Shown here one piece after another: positions 61,330 through 64,000 of a stretch of 64,000 nt of DNA. Origin of the DNA: Odontocerum albicorne (taxonomy: Eukaryota; Arthropoda; Insecta; Trichoptera; Odontoceridae); contig OX463849.1 of the NCBI GenBank assembly GCA_949825065.1, forward strand, positions 186,001 to 250,000, given 5' to 3'. How positions within the stretch are numbered: position 1 is the first letter of the stretch; every line of letters begins with the position of its first letter. The translations under genes and the position numbers were made by a program. The notes beneath the pieces were generated by a model. The model was not told where the DNA came from and did no database searches. It saw only the letters and a program-made list of their open reading frames with translations.

Positions 61330-62493
61330 AAATTTTTAGTGGGACAACGCTCAAATATGTAAGAACAAAGAATAATTTGATTTTTCGAGAATTTTTTTCC
61401 CACGGCGAATCGTAATATCCTCCGTCTGAATAAAAGAATCATTCAAATAAACAAGGAACTGAACCAAAAGACACGAAAAAAAAATAATAATAATGACAAT
61501 CGGAAGAAATGCATTTTTTTTATTTTATTTCAACAATGATTCAACTTAAACGGAAAACGATACATCATAAAACGACAAAACGATAATTGACAGGTGTTTG
61601 TTTGTTGACAGCAAACGGCGTGCCCAGCGCGCACGCGCGAAACATGACAGGAAACGGCGTGCCTAGCGCGCACGCGCTAAACATGACAAAAGACGCCGTG
61701 ACTAGTGCGCACGCACGAAACATGACAGAAGAATTGATGTCTAGCGCGCATGCGCGAAATATGACAGGACACGTCGTGCCTAGCGCGCACGCGCGAAACA
61801 TGACAGGAGACAGAATGCCTAGCGCGCATGCGCGAAACATGACAAAAAACGGCTTGTCAGCGCGCACGCGCGAAACATGATAAGAGACGGCGTGCCTAGT
61901 GCGCACGCGCGAAACATGACATAAGACGGCATGTCAGCGCGCATGCGCGAAACATGACAGGATACGGCGTGCCTAGCGCGCACGCGCGAAACATGCCAGA
62001 GAGATGACGTGCCTAGGGCGCACGCGCGGAACATGACAGGAGACGGCGTGCCTAGCGCAAACGTGCAAAACATAGACAATTTATTTTTTTCTAGACACAG
62101 TTTCAGTTGAAACGCGACAGGAATTTTTTAGTGGGACAACGCTCAAATATATAAAAACCAGGAATACTTTTATTTCTCGAGAATTTTTTTCTCACGCCGA
62201 ATCGTAGTATCCTCCGTCTGAATAAAAGAAACATTCAAATAAACAAGTAACTGAGCCAAAGGACACGAAGAAAAAAAATGATGATAATAATAATGACAAT
62301 CGGAGGAAATGCATTATTTTTTTTTTATTTTAACAATGAATCAACATAAACGGGAAACGATATATTATGAAACGTCAAAACGATAATTGACAGGTGTTTG
62401 TTTGTTGACAGAAGACGGCGTGCCTAGCGCGCACGCACAAAACATAGACAATTAATTTTATTCTACACACAGTTACAGTCGAAATGCGACAGG
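61330..62493 (+). repeat. Unit 54 (L 61330-62121, S 62122-62493)
   Basis: 1164 bp unit; subrepeats at 61614-62077. It carries the same marker set as unit 49 (GATAATTGACAGG, GGCATGTCAGC, TTTCAGTTGAAACG, TTCTACACACAG). Confidence 0.93.
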
Positions 62494-63658
62494 AAATTTT
62501 TAGTGGGACAACGCTCAAATATGTAAGAACAAAGAATAATTTGATTTTTCGAGAATTTTTTTCCCACGGCGAATCGTAATATCCTCCGTCTGAATAAAAG
62601 AATCATTCAAATAAACAAGGAACTGAGCCAAAAGACACGAAAAAAAAATAATAATGATGACAATCGGAAGAAATGCATTTTTTTTATTTTATTTCAACAA
62701 TGATTCAACTTAAACGGAAAACGATACATCATAAAACGACAAAACGATTATTGACAGGTGTTTGTTTGTTGACAGCAAACGGCGTGCCCAGCGCGCACGC
62801 GCGAAACATGACAGGAAACGGCGTGCCTAGCGCGCACGCGCTAAACATGACAAAAGACGCCGTGACTAGTGCGCACGCACGAAACATGACAGAAGAATTG
62901 GTGTCTAGCGCGCATGCGCGAAATATGACAGGACACGCCGTGCCTAGCGCGCACGCGCGAAACATGACAGGAGACAGAATGCCTAGCGCGCATGCGCGAA
63001 ACATGACAAAAAACGGCTTGTCAGCGCGCACGCGCGAAACATGATAAGAGACGGCGTGCCTAGTGCGCACGCGCGAAACATGACAAAAGACGGCGTGTCA
63101 GCGCGCATGCGCGAAACATGACAGGATACGGCGTGCCTAGCGCGCACGCGCGAAACATGCCAGAGAGATGACGTGCCTAGGGCGCACGCGCGGAACATGA
63201 CAGGAGACGGCGTGCCTAGCGCAAACGTGCAAAACATAGACAATTTATTTTTTTCTAGACACAGTTACAGTCGAAACGCGACAGGAATTTTTTAGTGGGA
63301 CAACGCTCAAATATATAAAAACCAGGAATACTTTTATTTCTCGAGAATTTTTTTCTCACGCCGAATCGTAGTATCCTCCGTCTGAATAAAAGAAACATTC
63401 AAATAAACAAGTAACTGAGCCAAAGGACACGAAGAAAAAAAATGATGATAATAATAATGACAATCGGAGGAAATGCATTATTTTTTTTTTTATTTTAACA
63501 ATGAATCAACATAAACGGGAAACGATATATTATGAAACGTCAAAACGATAATTGACAGGTGTTTGTTTGTTGACAGAAGACGGCGTGCCTAGCGCGCACG
63601 CACAAAACATAGACAATTAATTTTATTCTAGACACAGTTACAGTCGAAATGCGACAGG
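62494..63658 (+). repeat. Unit 55 (L 62494-63285, S 63286-63658)
   Basis: Full 1165 bp unit; subrepeats at 62778-63241. L is GTG/GCC with GACAGAATG, as in unit 50. S is S2. Confidence 0.93.
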
Positions 63659-64000
63659 AAATTTTTAGTGGGACAACGCTCAAATATGTAAGAACAAAGA
63701 ATAATTTGATTTTTCGAGAATTTTTTTCCCACGGCGAATCGTAATATCCTCCGTCTGAATAAAAGAATCGTTCAAATAAACAAGGAACTGAGCCAAAAGA
63801 CACGAAAAAAAAATAATAATGATGACAATCGGAAGAAATGCATTTTTTTTATTTTATTTCAACAATGATTCAACTTAAACGGAAAACGATACATCATAAA
63901 ACGACAAAACGATTATTGACAGGTGTTTGTTTGTTGACAGCAAACGGCGTGCCCAGCGCGCACGCGCGAAACATGACAGGAAACGGCGTGCCTAGCGCGC
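63659..64000 (+). repeat. Unit 56, cut by the window end
   Basis: L head 63659-63942 (with AATCGTTCAAAT) followed by the first subrepeat and part of the second. The array clearly continues beyond the window. Confidence 0.93.

Larger units (their letters stand above)
1..64000. repeat. Satellite array, ~1165 bp two-module higher-order repeat
   Basis: The window is filled end to end by tandem copies of one unit in the same orientation. L modules begin AAATTTTTAGTGGGACAACG, following the ATGCGACAGG that ends S. S modules begin AATTTTTTAGTGGGACAACG, following CGCGACAGG. Unit starts fall at 1, 1166, 2336, 3501, 4665, 5830 and so on, and most spacings are 1164-1166 or 1170 bp. Copies differ by scattered substitutions, poly-A/T and TAA-type slippage, and a few recombination junctions. 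No mobile element or unique DNA interrupts the array. The length and nested structure are typical of eukaryotic satellite heterochromatin; the chromosomal location and species cannot be told. Confidence 0.97.

Noticed and set aside
63540..63803. Minus-strand open frame (87 codons) across the S subrepeat and following L head
   Set aside because: It is open only in units with particular variants (for example AATCGTTCAAAT) and closed in most, so it is a chance frame in AT-rich repeat DNA.
1..64000. Ribosomal DNA intergenic spacer
   Set aside because: Nested subrepeats and a TATA-like motif recall rDNA spacers, but no rRNA gene sequence appears in 64 kb, far more than a usual spacer length.
1..64000. 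tRNA or other structured RNA genes
   Set aside because: I found no cloverleaf-like arrangement or A/B box pair. The GCGCATGCGC palindromes are too short and tandem to indicate a specific RNA gene.

Overview
The whole 64 kb window is one uninterrupted head-to-tail satellite DNA array. I see no convincing protein-coding gene, rRNA, tRNA, transposon or unique sequence in it. An array of this length with a ~1.165 kb period, point and indel variants between copies, and several nested levels of repetition points to a eukaryotic chromosome (centromeric, pericentromeric, subtelomeric, sex-chromosome or B-chromosome heterochromatin are all possible). The species cannot be read from the sequence. An animal is plausible because of the NRF-1-type motifs described below, but that is only an inference.

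Basic layout: the repeat unit is a two-module higher-order repeat. The long module L is normally 792 bp: a ~284 bp AT-rich head, about twelve GC- and CpG-rich ~39 bp subrepeats (~464 bp), and a ~44 bp AT-rich tail. The short module S is ~373 bp: a homologous AT-rich head, a single 39-bp-type subrepeat, and a homologous tail. L + S gives the 1164-1166 bp period (1170 bp where L carries a 5 bp insertion). The simplest history is an ancestral ~370 bp monomer that duplicated, after which one copy expanded its 39 bp element about twelve-fold. The window starts at the first base of an L module and ends inside the subrepeat array of unit 56. It contains 56 L-type GC-rich arrays, the last one cut by the window edge.

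Region by region: 1-6994 holds six regular units. 6995-18453 holds three copies of a ~3.82 kb super-repeat, each made of a 364 bp L/S recombinant, an ~1126 bp unit lacking one subrepeat, and two full units. 18454-21910 is regular apart from one shortened unit. 21911-24739 is a 2.83 kb module with a rearranged compound unit, which recurs twice in tandem at 36407-42069. 24740-36406 is regular. 42070-54467 is mostly regular, with an extra S at 46734-47106, a 2.33 kb two-unit duplication (47107-51766) and an L/S recombinant at 54096-54467. 54468-64000 is regular apart from two damaged units (59131-60273 and 60274-61329), and 55633-57960 resembles 61330-63658.

Nothing works together here as genes. 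What recurs is a set of DNA-level signals: GCGCAYGCGC (NRF-1-type) palindromes every ~39 bp, alternating purine-pyrimidine runs, TGACAG motifs, blocks kept identical between L and S, and a TATA-like element in S only. Small open frames of 86-131 codons recur in every unit on both strands. I treat them as by-products of a stop-free 39 bp (13-codon) repeat, not as genes.
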